64,000 bases of DNA from contig NZ_CP109467.1 in NCBI RefSeq assembly GCF_036227325.1, positions 3,162,001 through 3,226,000 on the forward strand, read 5' to 3'. The translations under genes and the position numbers were made by a program. Under the pieces are notes generated by a model, which did not search any database, was not told where the DNA came from, and was given only the letters and a program-made list of their open reading frames with translations. The first letter of the stretch is position 1, and each line of letters starts with the position of its first letter. Below, piece after piece: positions 23,263 through 31,708 of the stretch. The stretch is from Streptomyces sp. NBC_01465. GTDB taxonomy: Bacteria > Actinomycetota > Actinomycetes > Streptomycetales > Streptomycetaceae.

Positions 23263-24021
23263 ATGAGCCAATCCCCGGCGACCGCCCCGGCGACCGTGCT
23301 GATCGTGGAGGACGAGCCGAGCATCGCGGACGTCCTCACCATCGCCTTGCGCTACCACCGCTTCGAGGTGGTCACCGCGGGCTCCGTCCACGAAGCGGCC
23401 GCCCTGCTGCGCGAGCTGCGCCCCGACGCGGCGCTCCTCGACGTCATGCTCCCGGACGGCGACGGGCGGCTCCTCGGCCGGGAGTTGAGGGAGCTGCACC
23501 CGGAGACGGCGATCGTCTTCCTCACCGCCCGCGACGCCCCCGCAGACATCGTCGGCGGCCTCGCGCTCGGCGACGACTACATCACCAAGCCGTTCAACAT
23601 CGACGAGGTGGTCGCCCGCGTGAGGGCCGTCCTGCGCCGTACGAAACCGGCGGACGTCCTGCCCGCGCGCCCGCCCCTGCGCCACGGCGACCTGGAGCTC
23701 GACGAGTCGACGTACACGGTGCGCAGGGCGGGCGGGGCGGTGGAGCTCACTCCCACCGAGTACGCGCTGCTGCGCTTCCTCGTGCGCAACGCGGGCACGG
23801 TCGTCACCAAGGACCAGCTCCTGCGCCACGTCTGGCGCTACGAACACGCCGCGGAGTCGACCGTCGTCGAGACCTACATCAGCTATCTGCGCCGCAAACT
23901 CGACCCGCTCGGGCCGCCCCTCATCACCACCCGGCGCGGCGTCGGATACGGACTGGCATACTGCGATTTCCCGGGGGACAACCCCCGGACCCCCGGCCGG
24001 ACAAGCGGGCCGTCGCGGTGA
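23263..24021 (+). CDS. OmpR-family response regulator
   Basis: The 252-residue product has a receiver domain (LIVEDEP, LLDVMLPDGDG with Asp60 as phosphoacceptor, DDYITKPF) and an OmpR/PhoB winged helix (ELTPTEYALLRFLVRNAGTV, YISYLRRKLD, TRRGVGYGL). The ATG is 6 nt after GATACT and may be leaderless. The last 20 residues (FPGDNPRTPGR...) are encoded by a dispersed hairpin repeat, so the tail was probably added by repeat insertion. It overlaps the sensor kinase start (GTGA). Confidence 0.93.
   Translation: MSQSPATAPATVLIVEDEPSIADVLTIALRYHRFEVVTAGSVHEAAALLRELRPDAALLDVMLPDGDGRLLGRELRELHPETAIVFLTARDAPADIVGGLALGDDYITKPFNIDEVVARVRAVLRRTKPADVLPARPPLRHGDLELDESTYTVRRAGGAVELTPTEYALLRFLVRNAGTVVTKDQLLRHVWRYEHAAESTVVETYISYLRRKLDPLGPPLITTRRGVGYGLAYCDFPGDNPRTPGRTSGPSR
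23959..23996. repeat. Dispersed GC-rich hairpin repeat, copy 2
   Basis: This is the second copy of the block at 2720-2757. The perfect hairpin CCGGGGG-ACAA-CCCCCGG is at 23971-23988. It encodes the C-terminal tail of the response regulator and lies 25 nt before the kinase gene. Confidence 0.6.
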
Positions 24022-25499
24022 TCCGGGCCACCTCCATGAGCCCAGGCGCGCCCCGAAGGCGCCATCTGCACTCCCTGCGCGGCAAGTTGACCCTCGCCAC
24101 GGTCCTGCTCCTCGCGATCGGCATCGTCACCGCGACCGCCATCAGCCTCATGGGGATGCGCCACTACCTCATCGACGCCTCCGACACGAATCTGCGCAAC
24201 TCCCGCAACAGCCTGCGGAGCATGAACCTCTCCCTGCAGCAGATCGAGAATCTGACCGCGCTCGCCGTCGTACGCGACCAGTTCACCGGCGCCAACAGCA
24301 AGGCCGGCATCCTGCCGCGCCCCGAATCCCTCTTCGTACCCCTGGACAAGGACGGCCGCGCCCTCTCCGTCGGCACCGTCACCCCCACCGCCCGCCAGCA
24401 GAGCCTCGCCCGCGCGGTGCACGACCCGGCGGCCGTCGCCGCATCCGACTCGATCCACGACATCAGCCTGGACGGCGACCCGTACCGGATGACGGGAGTG
24501 CGCCTCAAGGACGGCACCGTCGTGATCCTGGCGACCTCCACCAAGGCCGTCCACGACAGCATCAAGAAGGCGCTCAAGCTCGATCTCGCCGTCGGGACCG
24601 GCCTGTTGGTGATGCTCGCCTTCTTCACCATGTGGGGCGCACGACAGCGCCTGCGCCCCCTGGAGGACATGGTCGAGACCGCGTCCGCCATCGCGGACGG
24701 CGATCTGACCCGCCGCGTACCGCCCCGCGCCGGCATGGTCACCGAGGTCGACCAGCTGCGGGTCGCGCTCAACACCATGCTCCAGCAGGTCGAGAAGGCG
24801 TACGGCACCCGGGAGCGCTCCGCCGCCCAGCTGCGCCGCTTCGTCGCGGACGCCTCGCACGAGCTGCGCACCCCGCTCTCGGCGATCCGCGGCTATCTGC
24901 AGCTGTACGACAAGGGGATGCTCCGCGAGCCCGCCGACCGCACCCGCGCGCTCCAGCGCATGAACGCCGAGGCCGACCGGATGGGCCGCCTCGTCGACGA
25001 ACTCCTCACCCTGGCACGCCTCGACCAGCGCCCCGAACTCCGCCTGCGCCAGGTCGACTTGAGCCTGCTGGTACGGGACGCCGCCGAGGACCTGCGGGCC
25101 CAGCAGCCGGAGCGCCCCGTGGAGGTGGCGGCGGACGGGTCGATGTTCGTGCACGCCGACGAGTCGGGCCTGCGCCAACTGGTCGGCAACCTCCTGGCCA
25201 ACATCCGCGCCCACACACCCCCGCAGGCGGCGGTACGCGTCGAGCTGGAGCGCGCGGACGGCGTCGTACGGCTACGGGTCGCCGACCAGGGCCCCGGAAT
25301 GGGCCCCGGCGACGCGGACCGCATCTTCGACCGCTTCTTCCGGGCGGGCGGCGGCGCGGGCAGCGGTCTCGGCATGGCAATCGTGCTGGCGGTCACCGAC
25401 GCGCACGGGGGCGGCGTGGACGTGGAGACGGCGCCCGGGGCAGGGCTCGCGGTGACCGTGAGCCTGCCGGTCCGGGCGCCGGCTGCTGTCAATGCGTAA
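24018..25499 (+). CDS. Sensor histidine kinase
   Basis: The 493-residue product has a first membrane helix at about residues 18-42, an extracellular sensor region of about 125 residues, a second helix near 175-200, and a HAMP linker (RLRPLEDMVETASAIADGDLT). The HisKA box VADASHELRTPLSAIRGY carries the phospho-His. A HATPase domain follows with GNLLANIRAHTP, VADQGPGMGPGDADRIFDRF in parts, and GSGLGMAIV. The N-box has Ile-Arg after Asn instead of the common Ala. The GTG overlaps the regulator stop, so the pair is coupled. An ATG at 24036 is possible. Confidence 0.93.
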   Translation: MIRATSMSPGAPRRRHLHSLRGKLTLATVLLLAIGIVTATAISLMGMRHYLIDASDTNLRNSRNSLRSMNLSLQQIENLTALAVVRDQFTGANSKAGILPRPESLFVPLDKDGRALSVGTVTPTARQQSLARAVHDPAAVAASDSIHDISLDGDPYRMTGVRLKDGTVVILATSTKAVHDSIKKALKLDLAVGTGLLVMLAFFTMWGARQRLRPLEDMVETASAIADGDLTRRVPPRAGMVTEVDQLRVALNTMLQQVEKAYGTRERSAAQLRRFVADASHELRTPLSAIRGYLQLYDKGMLREPADRTRALQRMNAEADRMGRLVDELLTLARLDQRPELRLRQVDLSLLVRDAAEDLRAQQPERPVEVAADGSMFVHADESGLRQLVGNLLANIRAHTPPQAAVRVELERADGVVRLRVADQGPGMGPGDADRIFDRFFRAGGGAGSGLGMAIVLAVTDAHGGGVDVETAPGAGLAVTVSLPVRAPAAVNA

Positions 25500-25510
25500 C
25501 GGACGGGCTG

Positions 25511-27067
25511 CTACAGCCAGCCCAGCTCCCAGATGCGCCACACGCCGGTGCCGTCCGAGAGGTACTGGCCGCCGGAGATGTCCTTGCTGGTCACGACGTA
25601 GTCCGTACGCTGCCAGAGCGGGATCAGCGGCACCTCGTCGGCGACCTGGTCCTGGATCTGGCGGAAGAGCTGGGTGGTGCGGCCGCGGTCGCTGAACTGC
25701 TGCGTCTGGCTGATCAGCCCGTTGATCCTGGAGTCGCTGAAGCCGTTGGAGTAGCTGTTGTCCGTGCCGACGAGCGGCTGGGCGTAGTTGTCCGCGTCCG
25801 GGAAGTCCGCGATCCAGCCGAGGGCGTACGCGTCGTACTTGCCCTTGGTGTAGTTGTCCTGAAACTTCGTCCAGTCCGACGCCCCGGCGAGCGTCACCTT
25901 GAAGACGCCGCCGTTCTCCAGCTGCTTCTTCAGTACGGCGGCTTCCTTGTCGGTCACGCTCGTCCTGGAGTAGCCGAGGGTGATCGAGACCGGCGTGGTG
26001 GCGCCGGCGTCGGCCGCGAGGGACTTGGCCTTGGCCACGTCGACCTTCGGGTAGGCGTCGAAGAACGCCGTGCTGTGTCCGGTGACGCCCTGCGGGATCG
26101 TCGAATAGAGCGGCTCGACCGTGCCCTCGTAGACGTCGGCGGCCAGTCGCGGCCGGTCGATCAGATTGGCCGCGGCACGCCGCAGCCCGACCTTGGCCAT
26201 CGGCGCGGACGGGTGCACGTTGAAGACGAGGTTGCGGATCTCGTTGCCCGCGACCTCGTTGACGTGCTCCTCGGTGGCGCCGGGCGAGAGCTGGGAGAGG
26301 ACCTCGGGCGGCAGCTCGCGGTGCGTGGCGTCGAGCCGGCCGCTCTTCCAGGCCGCGTTCAGCTGGTCGGGCTGCTTGAAGTAGTGGATCTCGATCGGCA
26401 CACCGGTCTTGGCGATCGCGCCCTTGTACTGCGGGTTGGGCTCCAGCTTGGCGGTGACGCCCTTCTTGTACTCCTTGAGGACGTACGGACCCGAGCCGAC
26501 GACCGTGTCGCCCGTGCGGGCCTTCTTCGCGGGGTACTCGGTGTGGTCGACGATCGCACCCGCTCCGGTGGCGATCTTCGAGGCGAAGGTCGCGTCACGG
26601 GTCTTCAGGTGGATGATCACCTTGTCCCCGGACACGTCGATCGTCTTGATGGTCGTGAGCAGAGGCGAGGGGCCGCTGCCGTTCTTGATGTCCAGGACCC
26701 GGTCCAGCGAGAACTTGACGTCCTCGGCCGTGAGCTCGTGCCCGTTCGAGAAGTGCAGGTCGTCACGCATCTCGCAGGTGAACGTGCGCAGCCCGGTGTC
26801 GGTGAAACCGCAGGTCTTCGCCGCGTCGGGCACCGGCACCGACGAGCCCCGGTTGAAAGTCATCAGCGACTGGTACAAGCCGCTGTAGAGCGCCCAGGAA
26901 CCCGCGTCGTACGCGACGGCCGGGTCGAGGGAGGAGACGACGTCCGTCGTTCCGAGCCTGATCGGCGTCTTTTTCACGCCACTGTCGGGCAGCAGTTGCC
27001 AGGCACCCACACCGGCTATCGCCAGTACAACGCAAACCACCAGAATCCGAAGACGGATCGACCGCAT
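25511..27067 (-). CDS. ABC transporter substrate-binding protein, family 5 (peptide/oligopeptide type)
   Basis: The 518-residue product has an N-terminal hydrophobic segment (residues 5-24) without a lipobox cysteine, so it is probably anchored or secreted by a signal peptide. SBP_bac_5 features follow: LDPAVAYDAGSWALYSGLYQSL, ALGWIADFPDADNY in the middle to C-terminal part, and VPLIPLWQRTDYVV. No permease or ATPase genes are next to it, so it is an orphan binding protein. GGAG lies upstream of the ATG at 27067. It is convergent with the kinase gene (11 nt). Confidence 0.88.
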   Translation of the reverse strand: MRSIRLRILVVCVVLAIAGVGAWQLLPDSGVKKTPIRLGTTDVVSSLDPAVAYDAGSWALYSGLYQSLMTFNRGSSVPVPDAAKTCGFTDTGLRTFTCEMRDDLHFSNGHELTAEDVKFSLDRVLDIKNGSGPSPLLTTIKTIDVSGDKVIIHLKTRDATFASKIATGAGAIVDHTEYPAKKARTGDTVVGSGPYVLKEYKKGVTAKLEPNPQYKGAIAKTGVPIEIHYFKQPDQLNAAWKSGRLDATHRELPPEVLSQLSPGATEEHVNEVAGNEIRNLVFNVHPSAPMAKVGLRRAAANLIDRPRLAADVYEGTVEPLYSTIPQGVTGHSTAFFDAYPKVDVAKAKSLAADAGATTPVSITLGYSRTSVTDKEAAVLKKQLENGGVFKVTLAGASDWTKFQDNYTKGKYDAYALGWIADFPDADNYAQPLVGTDNSYSNGFSDSRINGLISQTQQFSDRGRTTQLFRQIQDQVADEVPLIPLWQRTDYVVTSKDISGGQYLSDGTGVWRIWELGWL

Positions 27068-27166
27068 TCCCGCGCTCTCCTCAAAAACCCCACCCGCATA
27101 TTGGCGCTCACCCAATCACACGGGTTTCACCACCGGAAGAGGCTTTTGACCGGTGACGCCAAGTCG

Positions 27167-27430
27167 TTAGCTGACGGTCTCCGACGAGGCCTGTTCGGTG
27201 CGCAGAGCGCGCACTCCGCGGAACCCGATCACGCCCACCGCCGTCCCCAGAAGAAAGGACGTAATGGCGAGCAGCAGATGGACCCAGAAGTACGCGGTCG
27301 GGTCCCCCGCGTCGTCGAAGGCGAGCCCGCTGCCGTCCTTCACCAAGTTCTTCACGAAAGTGATCCAGATGAACCAGGACCACACCCCGAAGGCGAGCAG
27401 GAACCAGGAGACGGGGCGACTGAGCTTCAT
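27167..27430 (-). CDS. Small integral membrane protein
   Basis: The 87-residue product has two membrane helices (about residues 7-24 and 47-68) joined by a short acidic loop (DGSGLAFDDAGDPTAY). Homologues are common next to the D,D-carboxypeptidase gene in streptomycetes as I remember it, but the function is unknown. The ATG at 27430 (MKLSRPVSWFLLAFG) is the natural start. A CACCGG/CCGGTG hairpin at 27131-27155 may end its transcript. Confidence 0.75.
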   Translation of the reverse strand: MKLSRPVSWFLLAFGVWSWFIWITFVKNLVKDGSGLAFDDAGDPTAYFWVHLLLAITSFLLGTAVGVIGFRGVRALRTEQASSETVS

Positions 27431-27551
27431 ACGTCCAGTATTGCCCCCGTACTCCGGGCGGCCGCGCCGGGGTCGTCCGGCGGTGGGCCCCCTCCGGCGG
27501 TTCGCCCCCGTGGTGTGGGCCGACGGCGCGGCGCCCTGTACGTTCTCGTCC

Positions 27552-28781
27552 GTGTCCGCCGTGAAAAAAACCGCTCTGACGGTCCTCGCCGCCGCGTTGC
27601 TGCCCGCCCTCTCCGCCGCGCCCGCCGCCGCGGCCCCAGCGGCGGACGACCCGAAGCCACCAGCAAACATGTCCCGCATCGGCGGTGCCGCACTCGGTCT
27701 GCCGGGTACGCAGGTGAAGCTGGGCGCCGGTGCGCCCGTCCTGCCGAAGGACCTCTCCGGGCGGTCGTGGATCGTCGCGGACGCCGAGACCGGCGACATC
27801 CTCGCCTCGCACAACGCGCACTGGCGTCTCGCCCCCGCGTCGACGTTGAAGATGCTCTTCGCGGACACGGTCCTGCCGAAGTTCCCGAAGACCCAGACGC
27901 ACAAGGTCGCCGACTCCGACCTGGCCGGCATGGGCGACGGCTCCAGCCTCGTCGGCATCAAGGAGAAGCTGACCTACTCGGTGCACGATCTGTGGCTCGG
28001 GGTCTTCCTCCGCTCCGGCAACGACGCGGTGCACGTGCTGTCCGCGATGAACGGCGGCGTCGCCAAGACGGTCACCGACATGCAGCAGCACGCCGATGAG
28101 CTGCAGGCCCTGGACACGCACGTCATGTCGCCGGACGGCTACGACGCCCCCGGTCAGGTCTCGAGCGCGTACGACCTCACGCTCTTCGCCCGCAACGGCA
28201 TGCAGAAGAAGGACTTCCGGGAGTACGCGGCGACGGCGGACGCCCAGTTCCCGGGCGTCCAGAAGAAGGGCAAGAAGCGCGAGACCTTCGGCATCCAGAA
28301 CACCAACCGTCTGCTGACGGGGGCCGACGGCGTCACCCAGTACCCGGGCATCGCAGGTGTGAAGAACGGCAACACCACGCACGCCGGTGCGACCTTCACG
28401 GGCGTCGCCGAGCGCAACGGCCACGTCCTCCTGGTGACCGTCATGAACCCGAGCTCGCACGAGTCCCACGCCGTCTACAAGGAGGCCGCCCGGCTCCTCG
28501 ACTGGGGCTTCGCCTCGACGGGCAAGGTCACCCCCGTCGGTGAGCTCGTCGCACCGAAGTCGGCGCAGACGGGCCCCAGTTCCACGCCGGCACCGCAGGA
28601 CGGCAAGGGCAAGAAGGGGCCCGCGACGACGGCAGCCGTCACGGGCGACGACAGCTCCAGCGGCATCGGCATCGCGCTCGCCATCACGGGCGGGCTGCTG
28701 ATCGTGCTGGCGGCCGGGGTGTTCCTGGTCAACCGGAAGTGGCCGCTGCCTGATCTGGTACGTCGTCTCCCGCGTCGCTGA
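27552..28781 (+). CDS. D-alanyl-D-alanine carboxypeptidase (S11/PBP5-like)
   Basis: The 409-residue product trims the terminal D-Ala of peptidoglycan stem peptides outside the membrane. It has a signal peptide (KKTALTVLAAALLPALSAAPAAAA), the active-site block APASTLKML (SxxK), LRSGNDAV (SxN) and VKNGNTTHAG in place of the usual KTG. A Pro/Lys linker and a C-terminal membrane helix (residues about 375-398) keep it at the membrane. The GTG at 27552 is 7 nt after TACGTT and may be leaderless. The 3' end overlaps the convergent YihY gene by 53 bp. Confidence 0.9.
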   Translation: MSAVKKTALTVLAAALLPALSAAPAAAAPAADDPKPPANMSRIGGAALGLPGTQVKLGAGAPVLPKDLSGRSWIVADAETGDILASHNAHWRLAPASTLKMLFADTVLPKFPKTQTHKVADSDLAGMGDGSSLVGIKEKLTYSVHDLWLGVFLRSGNDAVHVLSAMNGGVAKTVTDMQQHADELQALDTHVMSPDGYDAPGQVSSAYDLTLFARNGMQKKDFREYAATADAQFPGVQKKGKKRETFGIQNTNRLLTGADGVTQYPGIAGVKNGNTTHAGATFTGVAERNGHVLLVTVMNPSSHESHAVYKEAARLLDWGFASTGKVTPVGELVAPKSAQTGPSSTPAPQDGKGKKGPATTAAVTGDDSSSGIGIALAITGGLLIVLAAGVFLVNRKWPLPDLVRRLPRR

Positions 28782-29658
28782 TTTCCTCCCGTGTCTCTTC
28801 CCGTGGGTCCTGCTTGCTCTGCGTCGCCGTCCAGGCGGCGCAGAACAGCATCAGTTTCACGCTGAAGTTGATCCACAGCAGCAGCGCGATGGGGACCCCG
28901 AACGCGCCGTACATGGACTTGGCGGCGACGCCCTTCATATAGCTGCTGAGCAGGAGTTTCAGCAGCTCGAAGCCGACCGCGCCGATCACCGCGGCGGTCA
29001 GCAGACGGCGGCGCGGCGGGTTCACCCCGGGCAGCAGGGTCAGTACGTACAGCAGGACCAGGAAGTCGGCGCAGGCCGCGACCGCGAGGGCGGCGATCTG
29101 CAGGACGACGCTGCCCCAGCCCTGCCGGTCGATCCCTGTCGCGTCGGCGGTCCAGCCGATGGCGGTGGAGCCGATCGCGGAGGCGGCGAAGGAGGCGAGG
29201 ACCGCGCCGCCGAGGCCGAGCAGCACTCCGCCGTCCTTCAGTTTGCGCAGGAAGGGATTGCCTTCCTCGTCCTCCAGCTCCCATACGGCGCGCAGGCATT
29301 CCCTTATCGAGCCGACCCAGCCGATTCCTGTGAAGAGCAGCAGGGCTCCCGCGACAAGTCCGATGGTGCCCGCATTGTCGACCAGGGCTCCAAGATCCAA
29401 CTGATCTGAAATTCCCGGGACTTGTTCGGCGAGCTTGTTCTCCATGGAATGCAGACGCTCGTCCGAGAGGAGTGCCGCACCGATTGCCGCGGCAACCGTG
29501 ATCAGCGGGAAGAGCGCCAGGAACGAGATGAAAGTGATGGCCGCGGCCAGCCTCGACCAGTGGACCCGGTCGAGGGTCTCGTAACTCCGCCAGGCGTGCG
29601 TGGCCATCAGCCGGGTCATCAACGGCCCGACGACGGGGAGGTTTTTCAGCCAGTCCAT
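28729..29658 (-). CDS. YihY/BrkB family inner membrane protein
   Basis: The 309-residue product has the six-helix YihY pattern: AAITFISFLALFPLITVAAA, LVAGALLLFTGIGWVGSIREC, LYVLTLLPGVNPPRRRLLTAAVIGA in parts, and GAFGVPIALLLWINFSVKLMLF. The C-terminal tail is charged and cytoplasmic. The function is unknown; it is sometimes miscalled ribonuclease BN. The start overlaps the GtrA stop by 13 nt, so it is last in the operon PAP2-UbiA-GtrA-YihY. Confidence 0.9.
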   Translation of the reverse strand: MDWLKNLPVVGPLMTRLMATHAWRSYETLDRVHWSRLAAAITFISFLALFPLITVAAAIGAALLSDERLHSMENKLAEQVPGISDQLDLGALVDNAGTIGLVAGALLLFTGIGWVGSIRECLRAVWELEDEEGNPFLRKLKDGGVLLGLGGAVLASFAASAIGSTAIGWTADATGIDRQGWGSVVLQIAALAVAACADFLVLLYVLTLLPGVNPPRRRLLTAAVIGAVGFELLKLLLSSYMKGVAAKSMYGAFGVPIALLLWINFSVKLMLFCAAWTATQSKQDPREETREEISDAGDDVPDQAAATSG

Positions 29659-30071
29659 GAGGTCCGGGTACCCTCCGCAGCTGGGAATACGAGAGTGCGC
29701 GTGCCCCAGAACCGCAGGCAGGTGGCGAGCGCCATGCCGATGACCGCGCCGGAGAGGGTGTCGGCGCGCGGGGATGTGAGACCGAGGCCGTAGTGCGAGA
29801 CGGCGAGGCAGAGGAGCTGGAGGAGCGCGCCGGCGATGTTCACGCCGAAGAAGACGGCGTACTCGCGCAGCCCCACCTTGCGCCCCCGGTACGTACCGAA
29901 GGCGTTGCCGAGGTAGGCGACCGTGCAACCCGCAAGGAACGAGACCGACTTGGCGGCCAGCGGGTCCCAGCCGAGGGAGGCCCGCAGCCAGACGAAGAGA
30001 CCGAGATCGGCGGCGTACGCACAGATCCCGGCCAGTGCGAAGCCCGCCACCTCCTTGCCGCTGATGCTCAC
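29646..30071 (-). CDS. GtrA family membrane protein (Rv3789-like)
   Basis: The 141-residue product has four membrane helices of the GtrA type (EVAGFALAGICAYAADLGLF, FLAGCTVAYLGNAFGTY, NIAGALLQLLCLAVSHYG, SGAVIGMALATCLRFWG). GtrA proteins move or organise polyprenyl-linked sugars. In Mycobacterium the homologue Rv3789 lies next to dprE1/dprE2 and is linked to decaprenyl-phosphoryl-arabinose metabolism. Here it is in one operon with a DPPR-synthase-like UbiA protein and faces DprE1/DprE2 genes. The GTG overlaps the ubiA-like stop (GTGA). Confidence 0.85.
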   Translation of the reverse strand: MSISGKEVAGFALAGICAYAADLGLFVWLRASLGWDPLAAKSVSFLAGCTVAYLGNAFGTYRGRKVGLREYAVFFGVNIAGALLQLLCLAVSHYGLGLTSPRADTLSGAVIGMALATCLRFWGTRTLVFPAAEGTRTSWTG

Positions 30072-31024
30072 AGGTCGGCCACCGCGAGCGCGTACAGGGC
30101 GATCCAGACGAGGCCGATGACAGCGAGCGCGCGGTCGTGCAGGACGACGTCCTCGGGGGCTCCGGCGGTGCCGCGGTCGGCGAAGACCGCGTAGCGGAGG
30201 ATGGCGAGGATGAAGGCGGCCATGGAGAGCTGGCGCCAGGGCAGCAGGCTGCCGTTGGAGACGCCGCCGCTCTCCATCGCCCAGAGGCAGTACGCGAGGA
30301 CGGCGACGCCCGCCGCCAACTGCCAGACGAAGCGCAGGTATCCGGTCGTGTACTGGTCGAGCAGGGCCCGGGTCGCCCCGCCCTTGCCCTCCATCTGGAC
30401 GGCTTCGGAGTAGCGCTTGGCGGAGACCATGAAGAGCGCGCCGAAGCCCGCGGTGATCAGGAACCAGCGGGAGAGCGGGATGCCGAGGGCGACTCCGCCA
30501 ATCATCGCGCGCATCAGGAAGCCGGTGGTGACGACGGTGAGGTCGACGACCAGGACGTGCTTGAGCCAGACGCAGTAGGCGAGTTGCATGGCGACGTAGC
30601 CGGAGAGGAGCGCTGCGGTGAGCTCGTTGCACCAGGCGACGGCGGCCGCGGTGGTGAGGACGGCGAGGACGGCTCCGGCGGCGTACGCGACGGGGACGGG
30701 GACCTGGCCCGCGGCGACCGGGCGGCGGCACTTGGTGGGGTGGGCGCGGTCGGCGTCGGCGTCGCGGGCGTCGTTGATGAGGTAGACGGCGGAGGCGGCG
30801 GCCGTGAACAGGACGAAGACGAGGGCGAGTTGGAGAACCGTCCCTCTGGTCATCAGTTCGCCGGCCGCTGCGGGCGCGGCCACGACCAGGATGTTCTTGA
30901 TCCACTGGCGGGGGCGGGCGGTCTTCAGCAGCCCGAGCGGCAGACCGAGCGCGCTGGGACGGAACTGCGGCCCAGGGGGCGGGAGTTGGGGTGTTTCGAG
31001 GAGTGCGGCACCTTGCTCAGACAC
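30068..31024 (-). CDS. Decaprenyl-phosphate phosphoribosyltransferase (UbiA superfamily)
   Basis: The 318-residue, nine-helix protein should transfer 5-phosphoribose from PRPP to polyprenyl phosphate, as Rv3806c (UbiA) does in Mycobacterium. Evidence is KTARPRQWIKNILV near the start and the Asp-rich YLINDARDADADRAHPTKCR, followed by RPVAAGQVP. Those blocks are typical of DPPR synthases rather than quinone prenyltransferases. It overlaps the PAP2 gene (8 nt) and the GtrA gene (4 nt). The PAP2 product could remove the 5-phosphate, as proposed for Rv3807c. Confidence 0.88.
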   Translation of the reverse strand: MSEQGAALLETPQLPPPGPQFRPSALGLPLGLLKTARPRQWIKNILVVAAPAAAGELMTRGTVLQLALVFVLFTAAASAVYLINDARDADADRAHPTKCRRPVAAGQVPVPVAYAAGAVLAVLTTAAAVAWCNELTAALLSGYVAMQLAYCVWLKHVLVVDLTVVTTGFLMRAMIGGVALGIPLSRWFLITAGFGALFMVSAKRYSEAVQMEGKGGATRALLDQYTTGYLRFVWQLAAGVAVLAYCLWAMESGGVSNGSLLPWRQLSMAAFILAILRYAVFADRGTAGAPEDVVLHDRALAVIGLVWIALYALAVADL

Positions 31025-31565
31025 GGACCGCGCCCTTCATCCACTGGGCGCCGACGCCTGCGGTCAGCCCGCCGAGCAGCGCCCCGGCGGCCACGTCCGA
31101 GGGGTAGTGGACGCCGACGACCAGCCGGGAGACGCACATCATCGCGGCGAGCGGCGGCACGACATGGCGGCCTGCGGGGCGCAGCGCACCGAAGGCGACC
31201 GCGGCAGCGGCGGCGGAGGTGGCGTGCGAGGACGGGAAGGAGTGCCGGCCCGCGGTCTTCACCAGGGGCTGCTGGGCGGGGAGTTGGGGGCGGGGGCGCC
31301 GTACGAGCCGCTTGATCCCCATGCTCGCGAGATGCGCGGCCCCGATGAGCACGGTGCCCCGGATCCAGGCCCCGCGCCGCTCGCGGTCGAGCGCCGCACC
31401 GGTCACTCCGACGGCCAGCCACAGCGCGCCGTGCTCGCCGCTCCAGGAGAGCGCGCGGGCGGCGGACGCGATGCGCGGATCGCCGCCACAGTCGCGCATC
31501 GCCGCCAGGAGTCTGTGGTCGGCGTCGATGGTGCTGTCAATGCCGAGGGTTCGCACTGCTGTCAC
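31017..31565 (-). CDS. PAP2 family phosphatase (Rv3807c-like)
   Basis: The 182-residue membrane phosphatase has the three PAP2 motifs: KRLVRRPRP, FPSSHATSAA and SRLVVGVHYPSDV, with the catalytic histidines in the last two. In the mycobacterial pathway a PAP2 protein is the candidate for dephosphorylating decaprenyl-phosphoryl-5-phosphoribose to DPR, the DprE1 substrate. Here it is first in the operon with the DPPR synthase. The GTG at 31565 follows GGAGAAGG closely. It is divergent from dprE1 with a 143-bp shared promoter region. Confidence 0.88.
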   Translation of the reverse strand: MTAVRTLGIDSTIDADHRLLAAMRDCGGDPRIASAARALSWSGEHGALWLAVGVTGAALDRERRGAWIRGTVLIGAAHLASMGIKRLVRRPRPQLPAQQPLVKTAGRHSFPSSHATSAAAAAVAFGALRPAGRHVVPPLAAMMCVSRLVVGVHYPSDVAAGALLGGLTAGVGAQWMKGAVRV

Positions 31566-31708
31566 CCCTTCTCCGTACAGGGCGTCCGGCCAGTTGGCCG
31601 CACGCCGGAGTGACTCTTCTAGGACAAAGCCCGATTATCACGGCCATCTCGGGTGACACTCCCTTAATCACCCGTTTCGGTGCGTGCGGTAGCGATACGG
31701 TCACGTGT

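Noticed and set aside
24632..28099. Very long open frame crossing the kinase, binding protein and carboxypeptidase genes
   Set aside because: It passes through three recognised genes in other frames and has no domain of its own.
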